From assembly GCA_002297505.1 (NCBI GenBank), contig DBLQ01000001.1, positions 90,545 through 121,844 on the forward strand: a stretch of DNA of 31,300 nucleotides. The letters are read 5' to 3'. The position numbers and the translations under genes were made by a program. The DNA is from Flavobacteriales bacterium UBA720 (GTDB lineage: Bacteria > Bacteroidota > Bacteroidia > Flavobacteriales > Weeksellaceae). The notes under the pieces are model-generated. The model saw nothing but the letters and a program-made list of their open reading frames with translations. It ran no database searches and had not been told where the DNA came from. Below are positions 1-8,031 of the stretch, one piece after another. Position 1 is the first letter of the stretch, and every line of letters starts with the position of its first letter.

Positions 1-513
1 GAATCTCAAGGCCGTGTTCACACGTCTGCGATTACGATTGCAGTCTTGCCGGAAGCTGAGGAAGTGGATGTGGAAATCAATCCTGCGGATATCGAGATGC
101 AGACGTCACGTTCAGGAGGTGCTGGTGGACAGAACGTCAACAAAGTTGAAACCAAAGTTCAACTGACGCACAAACCTTCGGGGATTGTAGTAGTATGTCA
201 GCAGGCGCGTTCGCAGCTGGCTAACAGGGAGTTAGCGATGGAAATGTTGAGAGCTAAGTTGTACGACATCAAGCTTCAGGAAGTCGTCGGCGACATTGCA
301 GCACAGCGAAAAACAATGGTTTCTACCGGTGACCGTTCGGCGAAAATCAAGACTTATAACTATCCGCAAGGAAGAGTTACTGACCATAGAATCAATAAAT
401 CGATTTACAACCTCGATGCTTATATGAATGGTGATATCCAGGAAATGATGGATGCCGTGATTATGGCAGAAAACGCAGAGAAACTGAAAGGCGAGGAAGA
501 AGGAATTGCGTGA
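1..513 (+). CDS. prfA: Peptide chain release factor 1 (C-terminal part, truncated by window edge)
   Basis: The frame is open from base 1, so the gene enters the window from the left; about 170 C-terminal residues are present and the stop is TGA at 511-513. The protein recognises UAA and UAG in the ribosomal A site and triggers release of the finished peptide. The visible part starts with a segment typical of RF1 (ESQGRVHTSAIT) and then carries the universal GGQ loop (SGGAGGQNVNK), whose glutamine enters the peptidyl transferase centre. The later TYNYPQGRVTDHR segment is also typical of bacterial class I release factors. The RF1-specific PxT stop-codon motif lies in the missing N-terminal part, so RF1 rather than RF2 is judged from overall similarity. 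The TTG at position 46 is internal and not a start. Confidence 0.95.
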   Translation, partial: ESQGRVHTSAITIAVLPEAEEVDVEINPADIEMQTSRSGGAGGQNVNKVETKVQLTHKPSGIVVVCQQARSQLANRELAMEMLRAKLYDIKLQEVVGDIAAQRKTMVSTGDRSAKIKTYNYPQGRVTDHRINKSIYNLDAYMNGDIQEMMDAVIMAENAEKLKGEEEGIA

Positions 514-548
514 TAGAAGCGAGAGGTCACAGGTTAGAAGTAAGAGGT
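514..548. repeat. Short imperfect tandem repeat with 7-nt period
   Basis: Directly after the prfA stop, TAGAAGCGAGAGGT (514-527) and TAGAAGTAAGAGGT (535-548) recur 21 bases apart with CACAGGT between them. The stretch reads as degenerate heptamers (GTCACAG, GTTAGAA, GTAAGAG). It is non-coding and lies between the stop codon and the terminator. Confidence 0.5.
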
Positions 549-573
549 TTCTGACACTTGGAAAAAATATAAG

Positions 574-602
574 AAATCCCAATGAATTTTTCATTGGGAT
601 TT
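574..602. terminator. Intrinsic terminator shared by prfA and the convergent lipoprotein gene
   Basis: A perfect 12-bp stem (574-585 with 591-602, AAATCCCAATGA and its complement) has a 5-nt loop. It is followed on the plus strand by a T-rich run (TTTTATTTTA). The minus-strand neighbour stops right beside it at 603, so it probably serves both convergent genes. Confidence 0.85.
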
Positions 603-1028
603 TTATTTTAATTTATCGATACCTCTCAATCCATTGAAACGGACGCCGTATTTCCAGTTACAGTAGGCAAAGAATTGGTATAAACGGTATTCGAAATCGA
701 AACCGTATTTTTCATTGACATCATAATCAATGGCGACTTCGTAAAAATTAGGATTGACGCCGGAATAGAATCTGGAGTTCCATTCGGTGACGAGCATTTG
801 GTTTCTGGCCTTCAGACTGCTTTCTGTGAACATCGATTTTGGTTGCGCTCTTGTGGCTACGAATGTTTCATATTCGGTATCGAAAACGGTGATTTCCCAT
901 TCATCCGCAGAGTCGCTCTTTTTTTGCGTGGATAAATTGGGTCTTGAGTCTTTTGCTGTTTTTCCGGAACCTGATGCACAAGACCAAACAAATCCGGAAA
1001 TGATGATTATGAAGAATAGATTTTTCAT
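603..1028 (-). CDS. Small lipoprotein, DUF6146-like
   Basis: About 141 residues from the ATG at 1028. This start is preferred to the longer reading from 1079 because it puts a clean lipoprotein signal at the N terminus: charged MKN, hydrophobic FFIIIISGFV, then lipobox VWSC with Cys17. The mature part has a polar linker and then a compact domain with many aromatic residues (WEITVFDTEYETFVATR, NFYEVAIDYD, EYRLYQFFAYCNWKYG). That pattern recalls the DUF6146 family of small Bacteroidota lipoproteins; this is recalled and not searched. Function is unknown. It faces prfA and has its own possible -7 box (TAACTTTA) just upstream. The real-gene call is firm; the family name is moderate. Confidence 0.75.
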   Translation of the reverse strand: MKNLFFIIIISGFVWSCASGSGKTAKDSRPNLSTQKKSDSADEWEITVFDTEYETFVATRAQPKSMFTESSLKARNQMLVTEWNSRFYSGVNPNFYEVAIDYDVNEKYGFDFEYRLYQFFAYCNWKYGVRFNGLRGIDKLK

Positions 1029-1176
1029 TGCGATGATTTGTTTAAAGTTATGACTTATTTTAGAAACATCGAATTGCACGCAGCCCGACCTTGGTGGACT
1101 CTTCGAGAGCCTCAGAGTGACAAAGCGGGAACGCAGGGCGGATAAGCTGCCCTTATAATCCCCTTATAAAACAAAA

Positions 1177-1201
1177 AACCGTTCCAAAAACTGGAACGGT
1201 T
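1177..1201 (-). terminator. Intrinsic terminator of the secreted nuclease-like gene
   Basis: A 10-bp perfect stem (1177-1186 with 1192-1201, AACCGTTCCA) has a 5-nt loop. On the minus strand it is followed by a T run. It lies 7 bases past the stop of the gene at 1208-2407. Confidence 0.85.
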
Positions 1202-1207
1202 GATCTT

Positions 1208-2407
1208 TTATTGAGGTTCTTTCTGCAGAATCACGAATGCCGGGAAGTGGTCGGAATAACCGCCGGTAAACTTGTCTCCGGACCAGGAGCGGAACGGATA
1301 TCCTTTGTAATTGCCTTCTTTGGTAATCAGATAATCCGGTGCAAAGATCTCTGCCTTAAAAACCGTGTAGTCCTTTCTCAACTCGTTGTTCGGAGCATGA
1401 AGATTCGACGAAACGATAATCTGGTCAAACAAGTTAGGCGCATCCTGATAAGCAAGCGACGCAACGCCTTTTTTGTACAGCGGATACATCAGGTTCAGGT
1501 AATGATTGTCCTCATTCAGATCTTTTGGATTGCCAACTGCCTTCAGGTAATTTTTGAAACTTGGACTCACTGGATCATCATTAAAGTCGCCCATCGCAAA
1601 AAGTTTGGTAGACGGATCCAGTGCTCTCACGCTGTCCATCTCTTTTCTCAGGGCTGTGGCTGCTGCATTACGTTTCGGTAAGGACGCTGCTTCACCGCCT
1701 CTTCGGGATGGCCAGTGGTTGAGGAAGAATGCAACTTTCTCATTGTCCAGGAAACCTGTCAGCACCAAAATGTCTCTGGTGTATTCCCTTTTTCCGTTGT
1801 CACCATAGATTTTGACTTCTTTTTTCCAGGATTTGCTCGGCGAGAATCTTCTTTTCTGATAAATAAAAGCGATGTCTATACCTCTGTAATCATAGGAATT
1901 GTAATGCACTACGCCGTAGTCATATTTTGCAATGGCGGGTTCTTTCACCAGGTCTTCAACGACCTGACGGTTCTCTACTTCCAAAAGGCCCACCACCACT
2001 GGAGCAGTTCCTGTGTAAGATTTCCCCATTTCGGAGATCACCTTAGCTTCATTGGCTAATTTCTGTTTGTAGACATTATAAGTATAGTTCTTACCACTTT
2101 TCGGGGTAAACTCTTCGGATCCGCTTTGGATTCTTACCACTTTTTTGCCTTTCAGTGCTTCGTCATTCCACGGGCCGGCATAATCTTTTTCGGTGACTTC
2201 CAGGTATTTAATAGAGTCCAGCGGCACACTTCTGTGGAAGGCAGGATTGCTAAAATCCTTGGTGCCATCAATATAATCCGCGGAACGTACGGTGTCCCAG
2301 AGGTTTTCCACGTTCAGGAAACCCACAGTGGCTGCGCGGACTTGTCTTTTTTGGGCGCCCACCATCGTGATCATCAGTAATGCGGTAAGGCTCAATAGAT
2401 TCTTCAT
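1208..2407 (-). CDS. Secreted endonuclease/exonuclease/phosphatase family protein
   Basis: 399 residues. An N-terminal signal peptide (MKNLLSLTALLMITMVGA, cleavage expected near residue 18) sends it out of the cytoplasm. The DNase I-like metal-dependent phosphoesterase motifs are present in order: FLNVENLWD (N32), LLEVEN (E143/E145), YRGIDIAF (D178), FLNHWPSRRGG (N230, H231), GDFNDDP (D274, N276) and GYSDHFP (D386, H387). The catalytic set therefore looks complete. Family members cleave phosphodiesters in DNA or RNA, or phosphate esters in lipids and sugars; the substrate cannot be read here. Its start faces a TonB-dependent receptor and a DUF5689 lipoprotein, which suggests extracellular breakdown linked to uptake. 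It has its own -7 box and terminator. Confidence 0.92.
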   Translation of the reverse strand: MKNLLSLTALLMITMVGAQKRQVRAATVGFLNVENLWDTVRSADYIDGTKDFSNPAFHRSVPLDSIKYLEVTEKDYAGPWNDEALKGKKVVRIQSGSEEFTPKSGKNYTYNVYKQKLANEAKVISEMGKSYTGTAPVVVGLLEVENRQVVEDLVKEPAIAKYDYGVVHYNSYDYRGIDIAFIYQKRRFSPSKSWKKEVKIYGDNGKREYTRDILVLTGFLDNEKVAFFLNHWPSRRGGEAASLPKRNAAATALRKEMDSVRALDPSTKLFAMGDFNDDPVSPSFKNYLKAVGNPKDLNEDNHYLNLMYPLYKKGVASLAYQDAPNLFDQIIVSSNLHAPNNELRKDYTVFKAEIFAPDYLITKEGNYKGYPFRSWSGDKFTGGYSDHFPAFVILQKEPQ

Positions 2408-2427
2408 AATAAAAAAATGTAAGGCTA

Positions 2428-2435
2428 CAAAAGTA
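2428..2435 (-). promoter_or_regulatory. -7 element of the nuclease-like gene
   Basis: Reading the minus strand, TACTTTTG matches the Bacteroidota -7 consensus TAnnTTTG. It lies 20 bases before the ATG at 2407. No clear -33 TTTG was seen. Confidence 0.6.
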
Positions 2436-2564
2436 AATTTTTTTAGATAGCTGCAAAATAAAATTTACAAGTTTTTCAACGTTATGGAATTATGTTTCTA
2501 AAAATTGATATTGCGTTCAAATAAAAATAAAATGTTAAAAAGTTTTAAATATCAAAAAATTATT

Positions 2565-2572
2565 TACATTTG
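2565..2572 (+). promoter_or_regulatory. -7 element of the receptor/DUF5689 operon
   Basis: TACATTTG fits TAnnTTTG exactly and lies in an AT-rich stretch. The ATG follows at 2634, giving a leader of about 55-60 nt. A -33 box is not obvious. Confidence 0.6.
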
Positions 2573-2633
2573 CCTTCCCGTGCATAACGGGCTGTATATT
2601 AAAGAAAAAGAGCAAACAAAACCTAATTGATTT

Positions 2634-5519
2634 ATGATTAAAAAATTATCATTAATCTCCTTATTCACAATGCTTCCGGCGTCCTTTTACTTCGCTCAGA
2701 CCACCGTCTTTGCGTACCTGAAAGATGCCGACGGGAAACCGGTAGAAAAAGCACAAGTTAGTCTAAAAGGAGAAGGTAATGATGTTACGGCAGACAAAAT
2801 TGGTTATTTCCAATTTGTAGATTTGAAGTCCGGACATTATCAAGTTGTGGTGACCAAGCCAAATTTCGAGACCAAAACCTTGGAGTTTGATGTCACTACA
2901 GAAAAGAGAAAAGACTTAGGGGTGATTACCCTTTATTCTGCTTTAACGGGCGCAGACCAGGGGCTTGCAATCCTTGACAATGCGGACGATGAAGGCAGCG
3001 GACAGACTTCTACAGTCGGATTATTACAGTCTTCTCAGGATGTGTTCAACAGAATCGCGAGTTTTGACCTCGGTTTCTACTGGTTCAGACCAAGAGGAAT
3101 CGACGGGAGAACTTCAGAAAACATGATGAATGGTGTGACGATGGTAAAATCTGACAATGGAAATGTAGACTTCTCCAACTGGGGCGGACTTAACGAAATT
3201 GTAAGATATCCGGAAATCTCTGCCAATCATGCGCCTTCTGAGTATGCCTTCGGTGGTGCTACCGGTGTAATCTACAAAAACACCAAAGCCAGTGAATACA
3301 GAAAAGGATTTCAGGCTGTTTATTCCTTAACTAACAGAAACTACCGCCAGAGAGTTTCCCTGAGATATACTTCGGGAATGTCAAAAAGCGGCTGGGCATT
3401 TACCGTGATGGGTGCCAAAAGATGGGCTGAAGAAGGAATCCAGGAAGGAACTTTCTACGATGCTTACGGTACTTATCTGGGTATTGAGAAGAAATTCAAT
3501 GATAATCACACGGTGACATTGAATGCTTTTGCTTCGCCTTTCAGAAGATCCACTTCTAGCCCAAATACTCAGGAAGTTTATGATTACAGAGGTGTGCATT
3601 ATAACTCCTATTGGGGATGGCAAGATGGCGAGAAACGCAACGAACGTGTGAGAAAAGGTTTCCAGCCGGTGATCATGCTTCAGGATTTCTGGAAAATCAA
3701 CAAAAAATCTAACCTTTGGACCTCTGTTTCTTACCAGTTCGGTAAAGATAAAGGCTCAAGATTGGATTGGCAGAATGCTCCTAACCCGAGCCCGACGTAT
3801 TACAGAAACTTACCAAGTTATATTGCATCATTAAATCCAGGCGTATTAACTGCTGATCCAAATAATCTTGGTTCTTTAGCCGGAGCATACGATGCGTATC
3901 AGACTGCAGTAAATCTTTGGCAGAGCGGCGATCCGAGTGTTACTCAGCTTAACTGGAACAGACTTTATGCCAAGAATATGGAGCAAGCTCCGGTAACCAA
4001 CTACGGTGTAACCGGGAAAAGAGCTATTTATTTTCAAGTTAATGATGTGAGCGATGACAAAATTTGGAATGCAGCCACACATTACACCTATAATTTTACG
4101 GATAAGTCCAGATTCTTACTCAACGTTTCTTATCAGAATTACAGATCTGATCTTTACAGAGAGGTGAAAGATCTTTTGGGTGCAGATTTTGCCTACAACC
4201 GCGATCCATTTGCAGCAACCAACAATCCTGGAACGTCCGGACTATTCAATGAAGGCGAGCAGAATGTTGCTAAGTATGTAGGTGACAAAATCGGTTACGA
4301 CTACACGTTCAGAAGACAGGAAGTAAAAGTAAATCCAGGATACAAGTTTTCCGAAGGTAACTTTGATGTCTTCGTCTCAGGTTTGGTGGGGTACTCTTCT
4401 TCCAACAGAGAAGGACACTTCAGACATTATCTCTATGCTGACTCTAATACCAAGGGAGCAGACAAGAATTTCTGGAACTTCGGTTTAAAGGGCCAGATCC
4501 TTTATAAGATCAACGGAAGAAACTTCCTGGTTTACAACGGCGCATACTTCTCGCAAGCACCATTCTTGGAAGATATTTTTATTAATCCGAGACTCAACGC
4601 TTCTGTAGCTCCGAATCTGAAGAATACAGTGATCAATGCCAATGACTTAAGCTATGTAGTAAATACACCTTTCTACAAAGTCCGTGCATCGGTTTTCTTG
4701 GTTGATACTCAGAACGAGACCAGCGTACAAAGATTCTTTGCAGATGGTATCCAGCTGACAGATTTAGGCGACACCAGTGGTTCTACGGATAGCAATACCG
4801 GCGGACAGTATGTACAGAGTGCATTTGTAACGCAGGTGATGTCTAACGTAGAAAAGAGAAATCTGGGCGCAGAAATCGGTATGGATATCAAAATTTTGCC
4901 TACACTATCTTTTCAGGGAGCTGCCAGCTATGGTCAGTACACTTATAGAAATAATCCAAATGTTTATTTCGCATCAGACAATATTGGTATTTTCTCCAAT
5001 GGATTACCTTATACAGAGTTTGGTAAAGCCTACATCAAAAATTTCAAACAAGGAGGTACACCTCAGACAGCATTGTCAGCAGGTCTAAGATACAGCTCGC
5101 CAAAATACTGGTGGGTAGGAGCCAACTGGAACTTCCTGGACGATAATTATCTGGATCCATCTGCATTGATCAGATCAGAGTCATTCGTTCAGAACGGTAA
5201 TACGGGAACACCGTACGCCAATATTGACCCGGACAGATTGAGAGAGATCTTGAGACAGAATAAACTGCCTTCTGCACACTTCTTCAATGCCAATGTTGGT
5301 AAATCTTGGCTGTTCGGCAAATATTACCTGTTGATTTCAGCAAGTGTAAATAACATCTTTGATAACACCAAATATATCACAGGCGGATTCGAACAGTCCA
5401 GATATGTTAAGTATGATTCTTTCGGAGAAGATTTTGACAGAGCTCAGACTTTATTCGGACCAAAATATTGGTATACACAGGGACGTTCTTATTTTGTAAA
5501 CCTACAAGTTAGATTCTAA
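2634..5519 (+). CDS. TonB-dependent outer membrane receptor with carboxypeptidase-like regulatory domain
   Basis: 961 residues. A signal peptide (MIKKLSLISLFTMLPASFYF, cleavage near residue 21) is followed by a carboxypeptidase regulatory-like beta-sandwich at roughly residues 23-103 (FAYLKDADGKPVEKAQVSL, then DKIGYFQFVDLKSGHYQV). This domain is typical of SusC-like and Oar-like receptors of Bacteroidota. A plug region (about 130-230) and a long barrel rich in alternating aromatic residues follow, and the protein ends in the aromatic strand YFVNLQVRF, as outer membrane barrels do. It should import a bulky substrate with TonB energy. The DUF5689 lipoprotein follows after 20 bases, probably in the same operon, and a secreted phosphoesterase is divergent upstream. 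The ligand is unknown; nucleic acid or organic phosphate is inferred from the neighbours only. Confidence 0.92.
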   Translation: MIKKLSLISLFTMLPASFYFAQTTVFAYLKDADGKPVEKAQVSLKGEGNDVTADKIGYFQFVDLKSGHYQVVVTKPNFETKTLEFDVTTEKRKDLGVITLYSALTGADQGLAILDNADDEGSGQTSTVGLLQSSQDVFNRIASFDLGFYWFRPRGIDGRTSENMMNGVTMVKSDNGNVDFSNWGGLNEIVRYPEISANHAPSEYAFGGATGVIYKNTKASEYRKGFQAVYSLTNRNYRQRVSLRYTSGMSKSGWAFTVMGAKRWAEEGIQEGTFYDAYGTYLGIEKKFNDNHTVTLNAFASPFRRSTSSPNTQEVYDYRGVHYNSYWGWQDGEKRNERVRKGFQPVIMLQDFWKINKKSNLWTSVSYQFGKDKGSRLDWQNAPNPSPTYYRNLPSYIASLNPGVLTADPNNLGSLAGAYDAYQTAVNLWQSGDPSVTQLNWNRLYAKNMEQAPVTNYGVTGKRAIYFQVNDVSDDKIWNAATHYTYNFTDKSRFLLNVSYQNYRSDLYREVKDLLGADFAYNRDPFAATNNPGTSGLFNEGEQNVAKYVGDKIGYDYTFRRQEVKVNPGYKFSEGNFDVFVSGLVGYSSSNREGHFRHYLYADSNTKGADKNFWNFGLKGQILYKINGRNFLVYNGAYFSQAPFLEDIFINPRLNASVAPNLKNTVINANDLSYVVNTPFYKVRASVFLVDTQNETSVQRFFADGIQLTDLGDTSGSTDSNTGGQYVQSAFVTQVMSNVEKRNLGAEIGMDIKILPTLSFQGAASYGQYTYRNNPNVYFASDNIGIFSNGLPYTEFGKAYIKNFKQGGTPQTALSAGLRYSSPKYWWVGANWNFLDDNYLDPSALIRSESFVQNGNTGTPYANIDPDRLREILRQNKLPSAHFFNANVGKSWLFGKYYLLISASVNNIFDNTKYITGGFEQSRYVKYDSFGEDFDRAQTLFGPKYWYTQGRSYFVNLQVRF

Positions 5520-5539
5520 TCAATTTTAAATAACTCACA

Positions 5540-6964
5540 ATGAAAATAGATAAAACTTTTAAAACCGTAATGATGTCCGCAGTGATCCTGGGCACCATTA
5601 CCTCGTGCGTGAAAGAAGACGACTGGAGCACGCCGGAGATCATCTGCAATAACAGATTTGATGAACCAACAACCACAATGGTAGATTTGGCCGCAAAAGC
5701 GCCGGCCCTTACAGGGACTAATTACTCTGCAGCAACTTATAAAATTCCTGCTGATGGACCAGCTGTAATCTTTGACGGTTACGTTGTATCTTCGGATGAA
5801 AATGGTAATTTTTATAAAACTATTTCATTCCAGGATAAGCCGGAAAATCCTACATTAGGAATGCAAATTGAGGTGGATAAGTCCTCAAACTATGCTGACT
5901 TTCCGGTTGGTGCACATATCAGAATCAAGGCGAATGGACTTGTTCTGGGTTGGGATAGGGCAACATTGAAATTAGGTTCAGTAGACCCGACTTATGCAAT
6001 CGGTAGAATTCCGGGGATACTATTCACGAGATACATGGCAGGCGTTTGCAACGGTAATAACAGAATGGATATTGCGCAGATAGTTCCTACCAAACTTCCA
6101 AATCTTAACGCCGCCAGAGCAACTAAGTATATCAATACTTTGGTTACTGTTGATGACGTTCAGTTTGTTGATGAGGTTGTTAAACCAAAGCCATTAACTT
6201 ATATTAATTATATTACCGGGGTGGGACAGGATACAGATAGAGGAATCGAAGATAAATCTGGTGGTTCTACTGTAATTAGAAACTCAGGGTTCTCTACTTT
6301 TGGTGCTAATCTACTTCCTACAGGAAATGGAAACATAACTTTTGTAGTCAGCAAGTATAATGCTAATTATCAAATGTTAATCAGAAACACGTCAGACATC
6401 AAGTTTAATAACCCTAGAAATATTAAGCCGGATGCTGCACCACCAAAAGGGGGAACAGCAATTTCATACCTTGGTAATTTCACGGAAAATTTCGAGAGCT
6501 ACTCAGTTGATGCTGACACTTTCCCGAAATATGTGAATGACCCGTATCTTGGTACCAGATACTGGCAGATTAAAACTTTTAATAATAATAAGTATATTCA
6601 AATGTCTGCAAATGCAGGTAGTGGACCTTTCCAGACTTACTTTGTTGTACCAGTAGATTTTACAGCAGCAAACTCTTTAGCATTCCGGGTGAATGTTGGA
6701 TTCTACAATGGTGATGCTTTCAAAGTATACACAACAACTGATTATAAGGTGGGAGGAGATATTTCTGAGGCTACTCTTACGGATATCACTTCTAGCTTTA
6801 CAATTCCTAAAACACCTACAAGTGGCTATGGCGTTTTGACTCCTGCAGGAACTTATAATTTCCCAGCAGCACTCACAGGAAACGGATACGTCGTCTTCAA
6901 GTACGAAGGTGCTGGCGGAGGTGTGACAACAACGATGCAAATTGATGATATTGTTGTAAACTAA
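5540..6964 (+). CDS. DUF5689 surface lipoprotein
   Basis: 474 residues. The lipoprotein signal ends in TITSC, with Cys23 as the lipid anchor. The acidic residues after it (KEDD) resemble the export signal that sends Bacteroidota lipoproteins to the cell surface. The N-terminal two thirds (about 30-290) match the general pattern of DUF5689, which is often paired with TonB-dependent receptors and may adopt an OB-like fold. From about residue 313 there is a second beta-rich domain beginning NFTENFESYS and ending TTMQIDDIVVN, similar to choice-of-anchor or jelly-roll domains of secreted proteins. The gene lies 20 bases after the receptor gene and is followed by a strong terminator. Its likely role is a ligand-binding surface partner of the receptor, comparable to SusD in position but not in sequence. 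Confidence 0.8.
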   Translation: MKIDKTFKTVMMSAVILGTITSCVKEDDWSTPEIICNNRFDEPTTTMVDLAAKAPALTGTNYSAATYKIPADGPAVIFDGYVVSSDENGNFYKTISFQDKPENPTLGMQIEVDKSSNYADFPVGAHIRIKANGLVLGWDRATLKLGSVDPTYAIGRIPGILFTRYMAGVCNGNNRMDIAQIVPTKLPNLNAARATKYINTLVTVDDVQFVDEVVKPKPLTYINYITGVGQDTDRGIEDKSGGSTVIRNSGFSTFGANLLPTGNGNITFVVSKYNANYQMLIRNTSDIKFNNPRNIKPDAAPPKGGTAISYLGNFTENFESYSVDADTFPKYVNDPYLGTRYWQIKTFNNNKYIQMSANAGSGPFQTYFVVPVDFTAANSLAFRVNVGFYNGDAFKVYTTTDYKVGGDISEATLTDITSSFTIPKTPTSGYGVLTPAGTYNFPAALTGNGYVVFKYEGAGGGVTTTMQIDDIVVN

Positions 6965-6986
6965 CATAATCTTCAAACCAATACTT

Positions 6987-7014
6987 AAAAATCCCGCCTC
7001 ACTGCGGGATTTTT
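6987..7014. terminator. Bidirectional terminator after the DUF5689 gene
   Basis: An 11-bp perfect stem (6987-6997 with 7004-7014, AAAAATCCCGC) has a 6-nt loop, with T runs on both strands. It separates the convergent DUF5689 and DUF4126 genes. Confidence 0.9.
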
Positions 7015-7018
7015 TATT

Positions 7019-7612
7019 TTAGAAGATACCGGAGTTCTGCTTTTTCATCTTCCGCCACAGTTTGCGCCCAAAAAATAAAACTAAAATCAGAAGACCAACA
7101 GCGAAAATAAAAGCAAGTACAGGCAAAAAGATAGCAAGCACAGACATCACACCCGCACCGGCAGTTTCGGTGGTCGCCACTACACTATTGCCGATTCCGG
7201 CGGTGGTGGCAGTAGATGCAGCCCGGGTTCCCGCAAATCCGGAGGCAATGGTGGCTGCCGTTCCGCCACCGGCAATAAGCGCAAGCGCCCACTGGGGAAA
7301 TGTTCCCAATTCCATAAACTGGCTCGCAAAAAGTACAGAGCCGGCAATTGTAGCCAGAGGAACCGTAATGGTATCCAGAAAATTATCCACTACAGGAATA
7401 TAGTAAGCGATAATCTCAACTACGGTGGCAACGCCTGTGGTAATGAGTGTCGGCAATCCCGAGAGCCATTCAAAATTATCAGACATCGGAATCCAGCCGA
7501 CATACGATGCCAGACTGACCGCAAACATCGGAAGAAAGACACGGAATCCCGAAGCGGCTGCTAAACCGATTCCGATAAAAGCACTAATAACGTAAGGTAA
7601 GATATCATTCAT
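7019..7612 (-). CDS. DUF4126 family membrane protein
   Basis: 197 residues, strongly hydrophobic, with about four to five membrane segments. The opening segment (FIGIGLAAASGFRVFLPM) is characteristic of DUF4126, and the glycine/alanine/threonine-rich middle (ALIAGGGTAATIASGF) also fits. The tail is basic (GRKLWRKMKKQ), so the C terminus is probably cytoplasmic. Function is unknown for the family. It lies 43 bases after rnpA on the same strand and may be the last gene of that transcript; the terminator at 6987-7014 follows directly. Confidence 0.85.
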   Translation of the reverse strand: MNDILPYVISAFIGIGLAAASGFRVFLPMFAVSLASYVGWIPMSDNFEWLSGLPTLITTGVATVVEIIAYYIPVVDNFLDTITVPLATIAGSVLFASQFMELGTFPQWALALIAGGGTAATIASGFAGTRAASTATTAGIGNSVVATTETAGAGVMSVLAIFLPVLAFIFAVGLLILVLFFGRKLWRKMKKQNSGIF

Positions 7613-7655
7613 TTGTAATGGGTTTGAGATTAAAATTACAAATTAAATGATGACA

Positions 7656-8027
7656 TCAGCTCGTTTTCTTATGGCAGAGATTCAGAAATTGAGATTCTAC
7701 AGAAGAATAGTGTCCCGGTAGTTCTTTCGAAACCCAGAATAGCATGGCCACAGAACTGTCGCCAAAAGCTTCTTTATACAGGTTTTTATTAAGGCGATAG
7801 GATTCTCGCAGCAGACGCTTGACACGGTTTCTGTCTACCGCTTTTTTGAAGAATTTTTTTGAGACGGAAACCCCAAATTGATGTGCCGCTATCGGATTTT
7901 TATCAGAAGATCTGAGGTAAATAATACGCAGCGAATCCACAGAAAGCCACTTGCCTTTCTTAAATAAAAGGTCTATGTCTGATTTTTTTTTCAGTTTTTC
8001 GGGGGTAGGATATCCGTTGATTTTCAA
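7656..8027 (-). CDS. rnpA: Ribonuclease P protein component
   Basis: 123 residues, the usual size. The protein binds the catalytic RNase P RNA and helps it remove 5' leaders from pre-tRNA. The conserved RNR signature lies in KKAVDRNRVKRLLRESYR (RNR at 66-68), preceded by FGVSVSKKFFKKA and an N-terminal KLKKKSDIDLLFKKG, all typical. The C-terminal segment after about residue 85 is less conserved, as expected. It starts 4 bases after tcdA ends, so the two are almost certainly cotranscribed. The common rpmH-rnpA pairing is not seen here, as the upstream gene is tcdA. Confidence 0.93.
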   Translation of the reverse strand: MKINGYPTPEKLKKKSDIDLLFKKGKWLSVDSLRIIYLRSSDKNPIAAHQFGVSVSKKFFKKAVDRNRVKRLLRESYRLNKNLYKEAFGDSSVAMLFWVSKELPGHYSSVESQFLNLCHKKTS

Positions 8028-8031
8028 AATC

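Noticed and set aside
232..594. 120-codon minus-strand frame antisense to prfA
   Set aside because: It is fully antisense to conserved prfA sequence and crosses the terminator; the protein has no recognisable features.
1029..1079. Upstream extension of the DUF6146-like lipoprotein (17 extra residues)
   Set aside because: It would bury the lipoprotein signal behind a polar stretch. The start at 1028 gives a normal signal and lipobox.
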